Notes under the pieces: generated by a model
What the model was told of the DNA's origin: nothing
Databases searched by the model: none
Seen by the model: only the letters and a program-made list of their open reading frames with translations
Part shown: positions 11,850 to 24,044 of the stretch, one piece after another
How positions within the stretch are numbered: the first letter of the stretch is position 1
Layout of the letters: each line of letters starts with the position of its first letter
Source: Plectrocnemia conspersa
Taxonomy: Eukaryota; Arthropoda; Insecta; Trichoptera; Polycentropodidae
Reading direction: 5' to 3'
NCBI GenBank assembly: GCA_009617715.1
Contig: VTFK01000272.1
Coordinates: forward strand, 372,001-436,000
DNA length: 64,000 bases
Position numbers and translations under genes: made by a program

Positions 11850-12050
11850 ACTTTCCCCCTTCCCTTCTTTTGGCAAGCCTGCTCACATACTGTTTGGTGA
11901 GAGCAAAGTTGCCTAACTTTTGAAAAAGTAGCTCAGTCGGAATAGACTACACAAACCTGGATTTTAAAATCGAGGGATTTCATCACTACCTTCAAAAGGT
12001 TAGTGACCTTGGAACCCGTGTTGTTGGTCTACTAGCTCTTGTTTTACTTA
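11850..12050 (-). pseudogene. Jockey-type LINE reverse transcriptase scrap
   Basis: On the minus strand two protein-like pieces in shifted frames read LVDQQHGF, the QHGF motif of Jockey-clade reverse transcriptases, and further on ELLFQKLGNFALTKQYVSRL, which fits the LLxKLxxFGLxxxYxxWL segment that follows the first aspartate motif. Everything between is deleted or scrambled. The QQHGF part matches the fragment at 16190-16345, so the two belong to related elements. Confidence 0.6.
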
Positions 12051-13390
12051 CATACTTACTCGCTTAACAATGATATGAAGCGATATCTTCTACCGGTTGG
12101 CGCTCGTTGACCTTTCTTATTTGATAATCTTTCATAACAGGAAAGTAATAACAATTTATTGTTAACGATGATGGTGCTATTTGGCACTCTCTCATACATT
12201 AAATATATATTTAAAATTTCGGTATACATGTAAAGTTCTTGTTTATCCGTGATTAAGCTCTTGATTTAGCATCTAATAGCTGAGTTGCTCAGTGTTCAGC
12301 GGCTGTATAGCTGCGAGGCAGCTCTGGGGGGCGCACGTTCTCTGGGAGTTATGGTTGATAGGTTGCGAGGTAGTGAGAAGATTAAGAATGAATGGCAAAA
12401 AAATGAGCCACTCTGTAAGTTAATTAAAATACATTTGTATTTTTCTAAACAATAAGTGTGTTACTCTCGTAAAATAAAACATTTTCATTATTCGAGCGCG
12501 ACAAAGGCAATTTTATATAGCTAAATAAAATTGATAGGGTAGATGTCGTTTCGCAAAAAGTCGTAAATAATAAGGAGGCAATGTGAAGGGTTAACAAATT
12601 AGCAGAGTTCATTCGGGCGTCAGAGCAGAGTTATAAATTCGAATTATCGCGGATAATTAAGAGGAACGCTCCTATGCCGGTCGTTGCCGTCTATCAATTA
12701 CAAAAGTGAGCGCGGCCGAAGATCGGGCTGGCGAAGCGGACGGGCCGCAATCGATAAGCAGTAGGGAAAAAGCGGGGGCGCTCGTCCGGCCCGTTTTTCA
12801 AATAATCAGAGACAAAGTTAGCATTGACGAACTTTCATTAGCGTTCGCTCTAGCTGTCCCGTCGCGGGAGATTAACGAGCCGAAGTCCGATGCAGTCGAA
12901 GGAATTACTCTCGGAACTCGCTTTTCAAAAATATATACCCATTTTTATACGAAAGACGATGGAGCGCGATTGCCGATTTTAGTCGAATGAGTCGTTACGC
13001 AATCGAGACGTTATTTCCGACTACAGGTGAGCGTGTAGACTAACAAATAATTTAGAGCTTTAATAATTTATAACGTTTCGTACGAACGTAGCCCGGCAGC
13101 GTAGACGAAATCTAATCGTGAAATTCGATAATTACTTTTTGGCGCGTAATACTGGTTCCCGTACTTTTTGACAGGCTATATTAAATGAATCAATATTTAA
13201 CGTATAGCGAAATATTTTGCGATATACTTCCGCGTATCTTTGAGACGACGCAGGGTAGCGAAAATTTTTTGATTTTTCACTCAAGATTCATCTGACGAAT
13301 ATGTCATAATATTGCGTATTTCTTAAAGATGAGCCAATATTTTTTTTTCGTTTAGCTGAATATTTTTTTCAAACGAAACATTGCAATAAA
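12051..13390. other. Unique-looking DNA with CpG-rich island, no defensible gene
   Basis: Around 12600-13030 the DNA becomes rich in CpG and reads as low-turnover sequence rather than transposon. A frame open from 12661 to 12990 (110 codons) has no ATG and no recognised domain. It is followed at about 13026 by a CAGGTGAGC splice-donor-like word. It could be an internal or untranslated exon of a gene I cannot see, or a conserved noncoding block. The rest (12051-12600, 13030-13390) holds nothing I can name. Confidence 0.4.
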
Positions 13391-13394
13391 ATCA

Positions 13395-13610
13395 ACTCGC
13401 TTAAGAAAAAAAATTACCTCGTAAAAATTCAGTCACTTCCAAAACGTAAATCTCCCGGAAATGACTCCATTCCTAATAAACCCTTAAAAATACTTTCACC
13501 GATTGACTTTTAAAACATTATAAACTCATCTCATTCTTGGCTATACTTATACTTTCCAATTGCGTGAAAACGAGCAGGCATAATAGATATTTCCAACCCG
13601 GTTATTTATA
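13395..13610 (+). pseudogene. Jockey-type LINE reverse transcriptase fragment
   Basis: The plus-strand frame reads SLPKRKSPGNDSIPNKPLK, the highly conserved KAPGxDxIPN block at the start of Jockey-clade reverse transcriptase domains. It continues in the same frame, through two stops, to YFPIA and KRAGIIDI, matching the usual FPxxWKxAxIIxIPKPGK motif. It breaks off there. It is only about 200 bp, in opposite orientation to the other LINE pieces nearby. Confidence 0.75.
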
Positions 13611-14039
13611 ATATAGTTGCAGAACTTTAAGATTACTACCCATCACGAGCGAAATGTATATAAATTATTTTTTATAGCTTTTATAAATTGTATATTTCTA
13701 ACATGCAAAATATATTTGAAACGAAACTGAATATTCACTATAATACATATTAGTAATTTGAAAACTTGTTAAAATCACCTTTTAAAAAATTGATGTTTTG
13801 CCTAAATTTATTTAAATTAAATTAAGACCATCGTAACATAACAGGTTACCCCAATGCGTCACGATACTTGAAAACAATAATTGTATTATATCAATATATA
13901 GCAAGAAAATATATTTATTTTATTAATTTATTTAGCTTAATAGCTAATCTTTACATCTAACAAATTCAGTAAACATATATAAAAATATATAAAAAATACA
14001 TAACAGAAAGAAAAAATAAAAATATACAATAATAAAGTC

Positions 14040-16135
14040 TTAATATTATAATTTATTTCTATATGTACGAAGGTGTTTTTTTATTCCATTTATGAAACCC
14101 GTTATATTTTTGCTGTTTCGGATTTCTCTTGGAAGACTATTATATAAATCAAAACCTCCGTACATAACTCCCCTAGCCGTACTCGTTTTCTTATACTTAA
14201 TTATCTTTAAATTTTCTCTATTTCTAATATTATATTTATGTACATCTTTATTTCTTATTAAATACTTATTAAAATATTCAGGTAACATATTATTTTCTAA
14301 CTTATATATAAATACTAAAACATTCATACTCAATATTTCTTGAACATTCAACCATTTTAATCTATCAATCATACTTTTACAATTAGTTAATCTATTTTTA
14401 TTTAAGATTACTCTCATTGCCCTATTTTGTAATTTTTTGCAACATTTGTTTATCTAATTTATTTAACATATTTAACAGTGTTTCACAATAATTAAAATAG
14501 GGCAATATTATACTATTGTAAATTATTTTTTTTGTATTTATACTTAATATATTTCTTAATCTAGATAATAAACCTATTTTTCTACTATTTTTTTTAATAT
14601 GTAAAAACAATGTTCTTTAAAATTTAATTTTGTATCAACAATTACTCCTAAATATTTTATATTATCCACTATTACTATACTAGAGTTATTTATTACTATT
14701 TTGGTACTATTATCTAACACATTTTTATAATTAATAAACATACATTTAGTTTTATTCTCATTTAATTTAAGTACATTATTCTTTAACCATATTTCTAATA
14801 TACTTAATTCATTATTTAAATTATTTACAATTTCTTTAATGTTATCACCTATGCAATACATTAATGTGTCATCCGCAAATAGATGAATTTTACATTTTTT
14901 CACGTTAATAACTATATCATTAATATACAAAACAAATAACAATGGTCCCAATTTAGACCCTTGTGGTACTCCATAAGACACAAATTTTTCTTCAGAATAT
15001 ACATTATTTATTTTAACTTTTTGTTTTCTTTTATATAAGTAATTATTAAACCATCTTAAAACTGTATCACTTATACCTATACTCTCCAATTTCTTTAACA
15101 TTATTTTTCTGTCTATTGTTTCGAAGGCTCTCTTGAAATCCAAGAAAACTGCTCTGATGATTTTGTTTGTATCCTTAGCCAACAGCCAATCATTTATCAC
15201 TACATGTAATGCAGTTTCAGTGGAATGCTTTTCTCTGAATCCCGATTGTTGTTCACATATTATGTTTTGAGAAGTAATAAATTCCTTTAATTGTTTGATT
15301 ACTACTTCTTCTATTATTTTTTCTATACACGGTAGCATGTTGATTGGTCTTATTTCTTCAACTTTTTTACTACTTTTTATTTTAGGTATAGGTACAATAG
15401 TAGCAATCTTTAAATTTTCAGGCATTTCTCCTAAGGAGAGTGCTTTATTTATTAAATAATTTAATTTAGTTCCTATTATTTCCCATGTTTCTTTAATTAT
15501 ATTTATATCTAGTTCATCAGTACTAGTTCCTTTTTTAAATTTACATATTATGTTATGAATTTAATCTAATGATACTGATTTAAATTTACTAAATTTTACA
15601 ATTATTGCTTTATTATTATATTGTACTAAATTACTAATCCTTGGTATTAAATTCACAATTTCTTCTATGCTCTCAATGTAATATGTATTCATTTTTTGTG
15701 CTATTATATAAGGATCTTGATATATATTTCCATTAATTTCCATTTTTATTATGTCGTTTTTCTAAGTTGGATTAAATAATTGTTTTATTGATTTCCACAT
15801 CTTATTTGGATCATTTTGTATTTCATCTATCAATTTTTCATACTATTTCTTTTTAGCCATTCTTAATACTTTGACTGCCATATTTCTACATTGTGTGTAT
15901 GTTTTCCATTTTTCATTAAAGACTTTATATTCTATTTGTTCTGTTTTTAATATTTGAAAATTTTTGTATGACTCATCTCTTTTCTTTATAGCATTTTTAA
16001 CATCATCATTAAACCACGGTTTTGGGTTGTAACGATATTCCTTTTTAAAATTATATTGACTTTATGTTTTACAATCTACTATATTCCTATAAATTTTGTT
16101 CCATATCATGTTAACATACATATATGTAATTAAAA
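14040..16135 (-). pseudogene. 5'-truncated LINE ORF2 (CR1/Jockey group), nearly intact RT
   Basis: Reading down the minus strand from about 16135, the linker after the (missing) endonuclease contains KPWFNDDVKNAIKKRDESY. A stop interrupts it near 15760 and another near 15560. The reverse transcriptase is intact over 283 codons (15425-14574): MPENLKIATIVPIPK, GFREKHSTETALH, AVFLDFKRAFETIDR with the first catalytic Asp, YGVPQGSKLGPLLFVLYIND, and the catalytic HLFADDTLMY. One-base frameshifts near 14595 and 14435, the second inside an A run, separate two C-terminal pieces (GLLSRLRNILS; ARGVMYGGFDLYNSLPREIR). No endonuclease or ORF1 is present. The 3' end trails into AT-rich sequence near 13900-14040. 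Relatively few lesions suggest a young insertion. I place it in the CR1/Jockey group by motif style only. Confidence 0.88.
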
Positions 16136-16189
16136 TAATACATTTAATACGAGAGATTTTGTAACCGTTTTGGTGAAAGACAGAAGGTT

Positions 16190-16357
16190 AGTAACAGTGA
16201 AACGGGTGGGATGAAACCCATGCTGTTGATCCAATAAAACTTGCCAAAAGTGATCTTTATACACATTTTGTCACCCTTTTTATGAATAGGGATGACTTGT
16301 GTGCATTTCCATAGATCAGGGAATGATAATGTGCATTTCCATAGATCAGGGAATGAT
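16190..16357 (-). pseudogene. Jockey-type LINE reverse transcriptase fragment with 30-bp tandem duplication
   Basis: The minus strand reads FPDLWKCTQVIPIHKKGDK, a classic reverse transcriptase motif. After a short scrambled stretch it reads QHGFHPTRFTVTNLLSF, the next conserved block of Jockey-clade enzymes. The segment encoding FPDLWKC is duplicated: the 30-bp word starting TGTGCATTTCCATAG occurs at 16300 and again at 16330. The sequence to about 16560 is simple AT-rich DNA with an (AAAT)n run at 16430. Confidence 0.8.
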
Positions 16358-16784
16358 TTGTGTCTGTTGTTTTGTCTTGTTTATATTTGAGAATTTGAGA
16401 TCCAAAATAGGTTTGCCTTTCAAATGTGAAATAAATAAATAAATAAATAATGTCTTGAGAATTAGATCCAAAATATGCTTTAAATGTGAACTATAATTAA
16501 TATCTCTGGTAAATAAGTAAACTATTTCACTCTACATTTTTATTAAAACTGCAAAAAAAATATATTTAATATTTTATAAAATTAACGATATCAGGTTGCC
16601 TTGGCACTTTTTAAGGTGCGGGTTAAATGAGTTAAAAATTAAAACGTAATAATTTTACTAAATTATATATAGTCCATCCCTTTTTTTAATTATTCTCTAC
16701 ATATTAATTCATGTTAATTATATTTTTATATTAAAAACGAAAAACAATGTATTTTTCGAAGCAATAAATTCTGTTATATCTGTT

Positions 16785-17240
16785 TTAAATATTATTTTTT
16801 CCCACTTGAAAACTGTTACAGGGATTTATATATACGTTTAAGTTCAATGCAATGTCTGAAGAATACGGTGGGTGAAAAGGAGTTTCCAAATTTTTTTCTA
16901 TCGTATTTTTAGAAACATAAGGGCGAGCCTGTTTTACTGTAAAATTGCCAATCTTTAATTCATAAGAAAAGATATTTTTACGGTCTAATTCGCTAAGCAC
17001 TAAACGAATTAGCTAAGCACACTATGTGTCTGTCGTAATTGTCTACTTTCAATCCAATAACATAATGAACTATGCCTTTTATATCCCAGTTTATTATTTT
17101 CTTATTGTGGTGTAATCTTCTCGGGGTTTAAATTGGAGGTTGATTGCCATTTAACCATTTTTAAATATTATAATAAAGGATTCACTTCTCATCTTCAGTA
17201 ACAATTTAACTCTAGAATACATTTTTGTGTTCTAGAATCA
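16785..17240 (-). pseudogene. Degenerate mariner-family transposase
   Basis: The minus strand gives, in order, VTEDEK then ILYYNI (mariner GDEKW(I/L)xYxN block with the Trp replaced by a stop), QPPI, DIKGIVHYVI (WDxxGIIxYE block), then QARPYVSKNTIEK (the DNARPH catalytic block with the Asp lost) and HPPYSSDIAL (HPPYSPDLAP). Several stops and frameshifts separate them. The N-terminal helix-turn-helix part is not clearly readable toward 17640. The protein is dead, but motif order and spacing make the family clear. Confidence 0.85.
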
Positions 17241-18575
17241 TTAATTATAACCATATTGTGATTTTTCTTTACGCGATATTCTGCAAATAACCAACTTTTC
17301 TATGTTTTAATGGTCTGTGAACTGATGTAAGTAAAAAGTTTATTTTTGTGCTAGCTTCTAGATCTGCTTTGATGCAGCCTTAATACCCTCACTAACAATC
17401 CCTACGAAGTAGCCGCCTTTACGTAGATATTTATTGTCATAATTCCCGGGACGCAATTTTTGTAACCACTTTTGTCACTTTCTAAATTTAATGATATCCC
17501 TTCCTTTGTATTCCAGCTGTTTTTAACTGCTATTTTCGCATTATGAATCAAAACATATAAAGAATAATCAAGTCTCACTGAGATTATTTTACCTCCACTG
17601 TCATTGTTGATTTAGGGTTGAAAACATCTGTTACTAAATAGCATAATTGATACGACTCATGTTAACAAACACAAAAAAAAACAATGAATATATCGTTAAT
17701 TTATAAAAAGTTACACATTTATGTAAATGTAATAACAAAACCAGTAAAACCGGTATTTATTTTGTAATATCGGTAGTTACATTCGGTACTAGTGATTATT
17801 AGTAGCAATTTTTAAATCCGTACATCTTTTTTGTTAAAAACGACGACGGCAATATTTATTTAAAACAGAAGCAAAGATTAAATCATGTTCATTGTAGGGG
17901 AGTAACTTTATTATTTTTATATCAAAGTATTAAAATAATATCTCTTTTAGTCCCTTAGGGCTGAAATATCTGCTTACCCTAATAATGGGAAAAATTTTAC
18001 CTACTAATATTTCGGCGCAAATTTATTTAACATGTTTGATATTTTTGACTATAACATAAAATAAATACATTTGCTTTATCTTAAGCAAGTCTTATAGTAC
18101 CTAAAAATTTATAGTAATGTTGCTATGTAACAGAGAAATGACCGCGTCGCCGCAGCCTTTCGGATTTTTATGATAAGGATGGCTGGTGAAGTGAAAACAA
18201 AAGCAGGTGTTTAACTCTATTGGGACTTATTTTTACCCAAATAGTCTACAAAATATACTTTACCTTGCACAGGTGTTAAATATCAGCAATAAGTAACACG
18301 CAATAATTATATTTGCATAATAAACGTATTTGGAAAATATTGAGAAATGTTGTTTTTAAAAAAACAAACACTTTTAATTGCAAAATATTTCAATGGTATT
18401 TTATAGACAGATTGTGCTAGACAATTTAAATAAAATAATTTAAAATTACAGTGTATTGACGGGTATATTTTTACATGAAGCTTGACTTATGTTGAATTTT
18501 TTTAAGTAAATCAACATTATTTTATTTTTTTATTACCTTACATCATTTAGAGTACATAAAAAAAGTTTTAAATTT
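17241..18575. other. AT-rich DNA, no gene seen
   Basis: The segment to about 17640 may be the unreadable N-terminal half of the mariner element. Beyond that I see only AT-rich DNA. A short CpG-containing word group at 18140-18190 is not attached to any frame. Confidence 0.45.
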
Positions 18576-18906
18576 TTAAAACATATATATCATAATCTTT
18601 TTTAAAAATTCAAATAATTGATTTTTTTTAAATAAAAATTCGTATATGTCTGGGATTTTACGGGTTATGCAGTATTTACGTATCACATAATTATGCCAAT
18701 CATCAATCATAAAAATCTGTTTTTGTAAAAAATATGTCGCATTTTGAACAAACAGATTTACAATTTTCTTTGCACTCATATCTCATGAGGCTCTTTCGGA
18801 TAATCGTAACTGGCAAAAAATAATGAGTAATATATTTTATTGGAAAATATTGGCGAGTGGTGCTCTGGCACAAAAATTTAGAAAGCACCCAGAAGCAATC
18901 GATCAA
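18576..18906 (-). pseudogene. Unidentified decayed reading frame, possibly transposon C terminus
   Basis: Two overlapping minus-strand frames join across one shift. The region YECKENCKSVCSKCD is cysteine-patterned and is preceded by HYFLPVT and followed by DDWHNYVIRKYC. The arrangement loosely resembles the C-terminal cysteine-rich tail of piggyBac-like transposases, but the spacing is not convincing. I cannot name it with confidence. Confidence 0.25.
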
Positions 18907-20480
18907 AGATGATGTTGTCCAAGATTTATTGTTTCAAACAAAGAAGGATTTTGCGCCCGTTTTTCTTAAAATATATTCTTATAATTAATAAAAGTATTTT
19001 AATTAAAATATTTAATATATCGAAATAATAGTTGCATAGGTATTTTTATTTTAATGCTTTGGTTTTGTTAATCAATAGACATAGTGAATCAGGATTTTTT
19101 TGACATGAAAATATATTTTTTTATTAGATTCTGACCCGCTAGCAAAAATCGCATTAAGAAAAAAAATTAAATCGAAAATATAATAAATATTTGCAAAGAT
19201 TAAAGTGTGATATATATATAAACTTAAATAGAGTATAAACGAGCATATTTTTTATTTTTTTCTCGAAGAGCAAGGGACGATTTTATTTACATTTTTGAAC
19301 AATCGGGTCGCTTAACAAAGTGATCCGAAATGCTAAGTAGTATATTTTTCTCGGGAACACGCTCATGGTTTCAATCTTGCTTTCGAACGATATATCTGCA
19401 GATATAAATATATTTCGTTCATTTGTAATCGTCTAACGTTCGTCGTTTTGTATCGTTTGGTATGAGAATCGTCTTTAGCGGCGGTATTCACAATTAAAGT
19501 TTGCTCGACATGATTAAAAATAAAATAAAATAAACATTTTAATTGTTAATTAAAAAGTCTCGTGGAAAAATATTTGTTTAAAAAAGTATATAAATGCAAA
19601 AGCTTTTTTTACAATCGAACGCGTTCGTTCGAAACGTCTGAAAGTTTTTGTACCGCAAAAAAATGAAATATTCGGGCTTGAAAATGGAAGCTAACTTAGT
19701 ACGTCTGACTTTTTAATCGAATAAATCGGTATATCGAAGCAGACTCGAAAGGAATATAATAATCGGAGACGATAAATATGCAAAATCTGTAGAACAATTG
19801 GACGGGTATGTCGGCGAAGAGCTGTAAAAAGGGAAATTCCCGAAGCATACGGCGAGGCTTTTTTCCCGGCGGACGTTCGTAATAGTGGGAAAATAGTCGG
19901 CGAATAGTTTGCATTGTTACCTCTTCTGGCTGAAAATGATTAATGGTTATATGTGAGCGTAGTGCGTTACGTAACGGCGAAACGTTATCTCGGGCCGCAG
20001 TATCGGGTATCTTTCGATTTAAAAATTAGCGAGAGAGGAAAATCGGAAAATTCTCGCGGAATCTCTTCGGCAAAGAAAGAAACGACTTTCCCGATTATAA
20101 CGCGGCTGGCAAACTTTTAAACGAAACTAATTAGAGTCGCTCCTAACTAGAGGGGAAACGTTTACGGGAAAAGCGACGGAACGCGCTTACTACTAATTTA
20201 TTTATTTAGTTTCCGACTCGATATACGTACGTATAATAAGTACCCGTATTTTTATTTTAATATTACCTCGCTACCCGGGAGACCTCGGCGGAGGGTGTCG
20301 ACTTACCCTTTCTTTTCGTTATCTGTCACTCTCGCTTTAACCGTCGACCCGCGATGTTCGCTTTATTTTTTTACGTTCGCCCGTTAGTCGTACGGGTCGA
20401 CATATTCACGGTACACATTATATCTATTGTACTCTTCTTTCTTGTTATATTTATTAAAATATTTTATTATCATATTTAAG
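18907..20480. other. AT-rich DNA grading into CpG-rich single-copy DNA
   Basis: To about 19350 the sequence is AT-rich without features. From about 19360 to 20420 CpG becomes frequent and the DNA loses transposon character. A minus-strand frame at 19696-19914 has no recognised domain. A GGGTAAGT donor-like word lies on the minus strand near 20303-20311. This looks like old unmethylated intergenic or untranslated sequence rather than a protein gene. Confidence 0.4.
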
Positions 20481-20519
20481 ATCAGTGACGTCTCTAAGCT
20501 ATGTACTGCCCATAGACAA

Positions 20520-20935
20520 AATTAAAAGTAGCAACGAGCGTTCACTAGCGGTTCGGTAACGAGCGTTCCCACTGCGACAGCACGATTTTATTGCTTTCGA
20601 CGTGGATTTTTGACTTCTAAGAAGAGATAATTGTTTTTTGTGCTCTCCTATGGGTCAAAATTCGGTTTAGATGTTCTTCATTCGATTTACACTAATCGTA
20701 ATACTGTTATAAATAGTCCTAATATGAACCTTAAATAATCGAGCGTTTCCACAGCGATGTCGACGGCACTATTTTATTGCTTTTGACGTGGGATTTTTGT
20801 CTTCTGAGAAGAGATAATTGTTTTTTGTGCTCTCCTATTCATCAAAATTTAGTTTAAATGTTTTTTATTTGACTCAAAAATTCACGTCAAAAGCAATAAA
20901 ATCAGAGGTTCGTCGTGTTGGCAAAATTTTAAATT
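20520..20935. repeat. Dispersed repeat family 1: two direct copies and one inverted copy
   Basis: A unit of about 186 bp occurs twice head to tail. Each contains a GAGCGTT(C/T)CCAC word, then a TTTTATTGCTTT word (from 20585 and again from 20770), then AAGAGATAATTGTTTTTTGT and a CTCTCCTAT word. A third partial copy at about 20876-20912 is inverted (TTCACGTCAAAAGCAATAAA), so the second direct copy and the inverted copy could fold into a stem. The same core recurs at 11.6, 24.3-24.9 and 25.6 kb. Confidence 0.8.
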
Positions 20936-21360
20936 TAATACGCAGTGTAATGACAAATATATTTTAAAAAATGTATTTTTTATTCAATAGCGAAAAAACT
21001 TTTCGTTTCAAATCAATTTTTATTTTTTCATGATTATTCTTGTATAGAAAAGTACTAACAATATCAAGGTAATCTATGCTTTTGGTTTTATTCTTCATTA
21101 AAAAAAATCATCTAACGAAAACGGAACACTGAAATGCTGCTAAACTGTCTGTATATAAATCCAGTGCCAAACTAAATTTTGTACGATGCGATCAAAAAAA
21201 AATGTCTTTGTGGCGACCACACATATAGGCACATTTAAAAGGGCGATTGTCTCATTGTTAATGACCGTGACCAAAAATGTTTATTCAATAACAACGAGAC
21301 AAACATCATGGCACAGGAGGGATTTTTTTTAACCACACACAACACGGGTCGTTAAGAGAA
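20936..21360. other. AT-rich DNA, no gene seen
   Basis: No frame or repeat can be supported here. It leads into the LTR-like segment. Confidence 0.5.
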
Positions 21361-21930
21361 TTCCTTTTGTGACAAAACGGTACGGACGCAATCAATCACC
21401 CCAATGCAAACCCTTTCCGAAGAATTAGAAAGTCTGGAGCCAAGCAAAAAAAACTCGCTTTCGGAAATACACATTCTAAGAAGCTACTGCAGTGATTGGC
21501 TAGGAGATTGATGCACAATCGCAATTGGCCAGCTAGCGTGCATCCCCCTAAAGGATATAAGCCCGGACTCCAACGAGAAGAGGGCAGACAGTCCGAGATA
21601 CGAGACGGCTGAGGCACGAGACAAGAGACGGCCCAGACAGCAGAGCCAGCAACGCAGACGACAAGAGAGCCAAGATCTAATAGCAGCCATCCGGAGGAAT
21701 CAAGCCACGCGCTATCACCGACAGACCTGAAGATCACACCTGACACTCCCCGCACGCAGCCACAGAGCCCTGAGACATCATCACCTGCACACCTTCATCG
21801 CGAGAAACGTCACACCGTAATCGTCCATAGTCAAAATTGTATTTATAACTTAATAAAAAATCTAATAAGATTCACTGAAGAGTCTCATTGGCCGCAAGGT
21901 CAATCACCCCCAGGGCTACGCCCCCTTAAA
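21361..21930 (+). mobile_element. Probable solo LTR of an LTR retrotransposon
   Basis: About 560 bp differs sharply from its surroundings: GC-richer, purine-rich on this strand, and organised like an LTR. A TATA-like GGATATAAGCCCGG lies near 21557, an initiator-like ACAGTCCGAG about 35 bases on, then a leader rich in GAGAC words, and a polyadenylation signal (TTAATAAAAAATC) near 21851. TGTGAC at 21368 could be the start. The word CAATCACCCC recurs near both ends. No PBS, polypurine tract or coding region is attached, so a solo LTR is the simplest reading. Exact ends are not certain, and frames inside it are shadows. Confidence 0.45.
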
Positions 21931-24040
21931 TCTTCAATGCAATTAACGCAGGTAGAATCCGAGGGCTTCGTTTTCTCAATTTTCGATATTATTTGCATTT
22001 CATTGCTTAATTTATCAAGCAATATTTTGGACGCAATAATACATTATTATTTTACAATTACTGAGTGAATAACAAATTTTATTTGATGCTTTCTTCTATG
22101 CTACATCTTGTGATATCACCACTGAAATTATATTTTGTTGTAGCTGCAATGACTTTTTAAAGAATTTTCCACATATTAAATACCTGTGAGAATAAGTGTC
22201 ATTAAACAATATGTGTTTCATTTTATAGAGACAAAAATATTATATTTTTTTAATTTAAACATTTTCACCGTGTTTATTTGCCACATCAAAATATTATTTA
22301 AAATTATTGATGCTTGCCGATGTCCTAATATTTATCTCTCTTAGTCCCTTTATGATAGACCGTTGTTCCTCTCTTTTTATTAAGCCGACCTATCAAAGAA
22401 AAGTCGCGAATTTCTAAGAATATAAATTTCTGTTGGCCGATAAAGTAGATTGAAAACGGCTATACGCGTTTTTTTACTCTCAAGACGATTAAACTTAATA
22501 TATTATGATTTATATGGCTTATATAATCCGTCAAAATAAAGCTTTAGAAATATACATAAATTAATTTGCATCGCAGATTATTGAAAAATAGTAACGGTGA
22601 CTCGGCCCGTGCGTTTTTATGACATTGGACGAATTTGTTCGAAGCGGACAGTAGTCGGATTAGCGCAACATATTCTAAGCGTTTTATAATAGTAATTATC
22701 TATATTTTTCCAAAGCACATATTGTTATATGTGACAATACTACCGGTTCAAAATACGCTGAGAGGGAATCGTATTCTACGAAATCGTGTAAGGTTTTCAA
22801 TATAGGTCGTTGTTAAAAAGCTGGCTTTGCAAAGTGATTTTAGAACAACGACGCAAACAAATTTATATAAATATACATCGTTATACTTTTATACGAAGCG
22901 TGCAAAAAAAGTATTCATGGAAATATCTCCGGAGAGAAACATCGGCTCGTAAATATGCCGACATGTTGCCGAAAAGGATATTAAATAAGTTGGGGTAAAC
23001 GTCGATAGTTCGCCGGAGAATTTTGTCAGCGCCGCCTATTAGAATCGTCGCGGCGGAAACTGACCGAAATACGTCAAAAACTATCCGAAGACGACAACTG
23101 CCTAATTAATCGCGTCGACGTTTTGACGCGTATAAATCACACCGAGAGGTAAATTAAAGCGTAAAAATACGATTCGTTAAATTTGGATCGCAGTGAAAAC
23201 GAGCGAGAAGTATTACGTATTAGGCGCGTGCAAATCTGGCGTCAAAGTAATTAAGGCAGGAAGCCGAGAGAACGCTCGACATCGCTCGAATTCCCCAAAA
23301 GCCGATTCAATTACCGGCGTTCTATGACGGCAAAGGGCTAAAAATCAGTGCACTCTTCAAAAATAAATTCGTCTTTTCTCAAACTTGTCTTCGCTTCTTA
23401 TGGCGATCTTTGAGATGCAACAAATAGGAATGCAGATTCGTTCCTCGAAAGAAAACTATACTCACCCTCAAGCCTGCCGTAAAGCGGGGAAATAGGAGTA
23501 ATTCTAAGGAGCCCATTCTTCTTGAGTGGCCCAGCTCTGGATAAAATCATAGCAAGAATATATTTACAAAAAAAGTAGAAACATGTATTTCAGGTAACAG
23601 TTCTTTCAGCTCTTTTTATATATTCAATAAATTAAAGGATCGGAACATTGCCTTCAAAAGCACCCACTTTCTAGGTAGTACCTTATTAGTAAATATATTT
23701 ATTCGAAGGGACAGATTGTAGTTTTTGACGCAGCTCCGTTTGTGTTAAACATTTTTTGTAAATTATTGTTGACTTTTAAAAGCTTTTTAAAAGTTAAAAA
23801 AATATTAGACCTGAGAGGAAATATTAAACGAATGTTAATTAGTAACAGTAAATTTAGGTATTTAATTTAAAAACTAAAATCAAATAGCTAAAAGATATCA
23901 GAACAAGCTGAATTAAATAAATTTAATGTTTTTATAGATTGTATTATTGGTAATTTGACAACTAGATTTAATACAGCAAAATAAATATATATATATATAT
24001 AACATTCAGTTTCATGTGGTTAATCCTAAAAGAAAATATA
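21931..24040. other. Mixed AT-rich and CpG-rich DNA, no gene seen
   Basis: 21931-22590 is AT-rich. 22590-23480 is CpG-rich and reads like low-turnover single-copy DNA; short frames there (for example 22810-22998) have no recognisable domain. 23480-24040 is AT-rich with an (AT)n run near 23985-24000. I cannot support any gene here. Confidence 0.45.
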
Positions 24041-24044
24041 TAAA

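Noticed and set aside
11925..11995. TAGCTCAGTCGG, a perfect tRNA A-box-like word
   Set aside because: No B box follows at the right distance, and the minus strand reads as Jockey-type reverse transcriptase (ELLFQKLGNF), which explains the sequence.
12706..12990. 94-codon frame as a protein gene
   Set aside because: It begins at GTG, contains no methionine, and no domain is visible. It is kept only as an unexplained CpG-rich island.
21396..21755. 119-codon minus-strand frame in the LTR-like segment
   Set aside because: It starts without ATG in biased sequence antisense to LTR-like signals, and no domain is recognisable.
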